A stretch of DNA of 12,625 nt from JAKAXS01 sp041940525 (GTDB lineage Bacteria; Pseudomonadota; Alphaproteobacteria; Rhizobiales; Hyphomicrobiaceae): the NCBI GenBank assembly GCA_041940525.1, contig JBGTSB010000065.1:1-12625 (forward strand). Reading direction: 5' to 3'. Position 1 is the first letter of the stretch; every line of letters begins with the position of its first letter. The notes under the pieces are model-generated. The model did not search any database. It was not told the DNA's origin and worked only from the letters and a program-made list of their open reading frames with translations. Shown here piece after piece: positions 12,087 through 12,625 of the stretch. A program made the position numbers and the translations under genes.

Positions 12087-12625
12087 TTGAACCGGGAGGA
12101 GAGGGAGGAGCTAGCCAGAAAACGCTTGTTAAGCGTGATCGGTAAGCACGTTGCTGCGATTCCACGGACGATAGAGCAGAAGATTTCCGATGCAGGCCCT
12201 CTCAATCAGCGCATTGATCCACACATCCTTGTCCCTGTCCGCAATGAACTAGTCGACGGGGGAGAGCTTGTCCGCATTCGACGCCATAGCCGTGACTGGT
12301 ATGCAGTATCGGGTACTCCCGAAAAAGCTCTTACCGAGCGGATCGACACGCAATTCGAAGTCCTGCGCCTAACGCTCGACAACGCCTTTGCGCATCGCGT
12401 CGGTGACGTTCTGGAGATCGCGACATTTCGAGCTTTACGCGACGTAGGCTTGCCATCTCTAGGAGGCTTTCGCGGGCTTCAAAATGAGCCGACGACCAAG
12501 ACTCCAAAGAAGGAAGAACCGCCCTCTATCTTCAGCGGCCGCGAGCTAGCAGGGAACAAGAAGTTCGACTTCCTCGTCGGTCCTAACGGCGTGTGGGCGG
12601 GCATCGAATGCAAAAACATCCGCGA
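12087..12625 (+). CDS. Winged-helix + PD-(D/E)XK nuclease, N-terminal part (continues at 1-488 on the circle)
   Basis: The frame opens after stop codons at 12063 and 12069, and the first usable start is TTG at 12087, with an AGAGGG ribosome site about 11 nt upstream. Later alternatives are TTG 12126, behind a purine-rich GGAGGAG, and GTG 12135. Residues 1-75 look like a winged helix: helical Arg/Glu-rich start, helices around VAAIPRTIEQKI, then a beta-wing ELVRIRRHSRDWYAVSG. Residues 106-120 (VGDVLEIATFRALRD) match the first helix of PD-(D/E)XK nucleases, whose conserved Glu is Glu110. Thr/Lys/Pro-rich residues 134-145 form a linker before the catalytic Asp161. Bases 12571-12625 repeat bases 1-55. 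The architecture suggests a sequence-specific nuclease with its own DNA-reading domain; the exact function is unknown. Confidence 0.75.
   Translation, partial: MNREEREELARKRLLSVIGKHVAAIPRTIEQKISDAGPLNQRIDPHILVPVRNELVDGGELVRIRRHSRDWYAVSGTPEKALTERIDTQFEVLRLTLDNAFAHRVGDVLEIATFRALRDVGLPSLGGFRGLQNEPTTKTPKKEEPPSIFSGRELAGNKKFDFLVGPNGVWAGIECKNIR
12571..12625. repeat. 55-bp terminal redundancy (identical to 1-55)
   Basis: All 55 bases match bases 1-55. The repeat lies inside a continuous coding frame, as expected when a circular contig is written with an assembly overlap. The inferred circle is 12,570 bp. Confidence 0.95.

Overview
The window is almost certainly a whole small plasmid cut open at an arbitrary point. 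Bases 1-55 are repeated exactly at 12571-12625, so the molecule closes into a circle of 12,570 bp, and a nuclease gene runs through the cut. The GC-rich coding regions, strong GGAGG-type ribosome sites and the protein families (MOBP-like relaxase with MobC, a short wHTH replication protein, ParA with a ribbon-helix-helix partner, ParDE) suggest an alphaproteobacterial or similar proteobacterial host. That is inference from family resemblance, not a database match. Layout: (1) 12087 through the junction to 488 is a winged-helix plus PD-(D/E)XK nuclease. A tRNA-like gene with an extra 34-nt hairpin in its anticodon loop lies convergently at 560-670. (2) 736-4887 is the mobilisation block: a structured hairpin, the relaxase and MobC (minus strand), a divergent type IV coupling protein (plus strand), and between them a likely oriT/promoter region. 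No mating-pair (VirB-type) genes are present, so the plasmid looks mobilisable rather than self-transmissible. (3) 4884-5545 is a three-gene minus-strand operon of small unknown proteins. (4) 5603-6177 is a ParD/ParE toxin-antitoxin pair with an operator-like direct repeat. (5) 6196-7590 holds the replication region: a candidate origin segment, the wHTH replication protein with its terminator, and a possible antisense RNA in its leader. (6) 7842-8718 is the partition pair, a ParA ATPase and a small RHH protein. (7) 8791-11082 is accessory DNA: a 47-aa basic peptide, a Cro/C1-type regulator, a 154-bp imperfect palindrome, a two-TM membrane protein, a regulator with a Cys4 zinc ribbon, and a 37-aa membrane peptide transcribed divergently from it. 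(8) 11083-11655 is a short tyrosine recombinase, probably for multimer resolution or integration, followed by an AT-rich stretch with a 22-codon hydrophobic reading frame behind a very strong ribosome site. How it fits together: RepA (with a possible countertranscript) sets replication, ParA plus the RHH protein and the recombinase help stable inheritance, ParDE kills plasmid-free cells, and MobA/MobC/coupling protein let the plasmid use a helper's secretion channel. The nuclease, the tRNA-like gene and the two tiny hydrophobic peptides are the parts that fit no standard backbone role and deserve attention.
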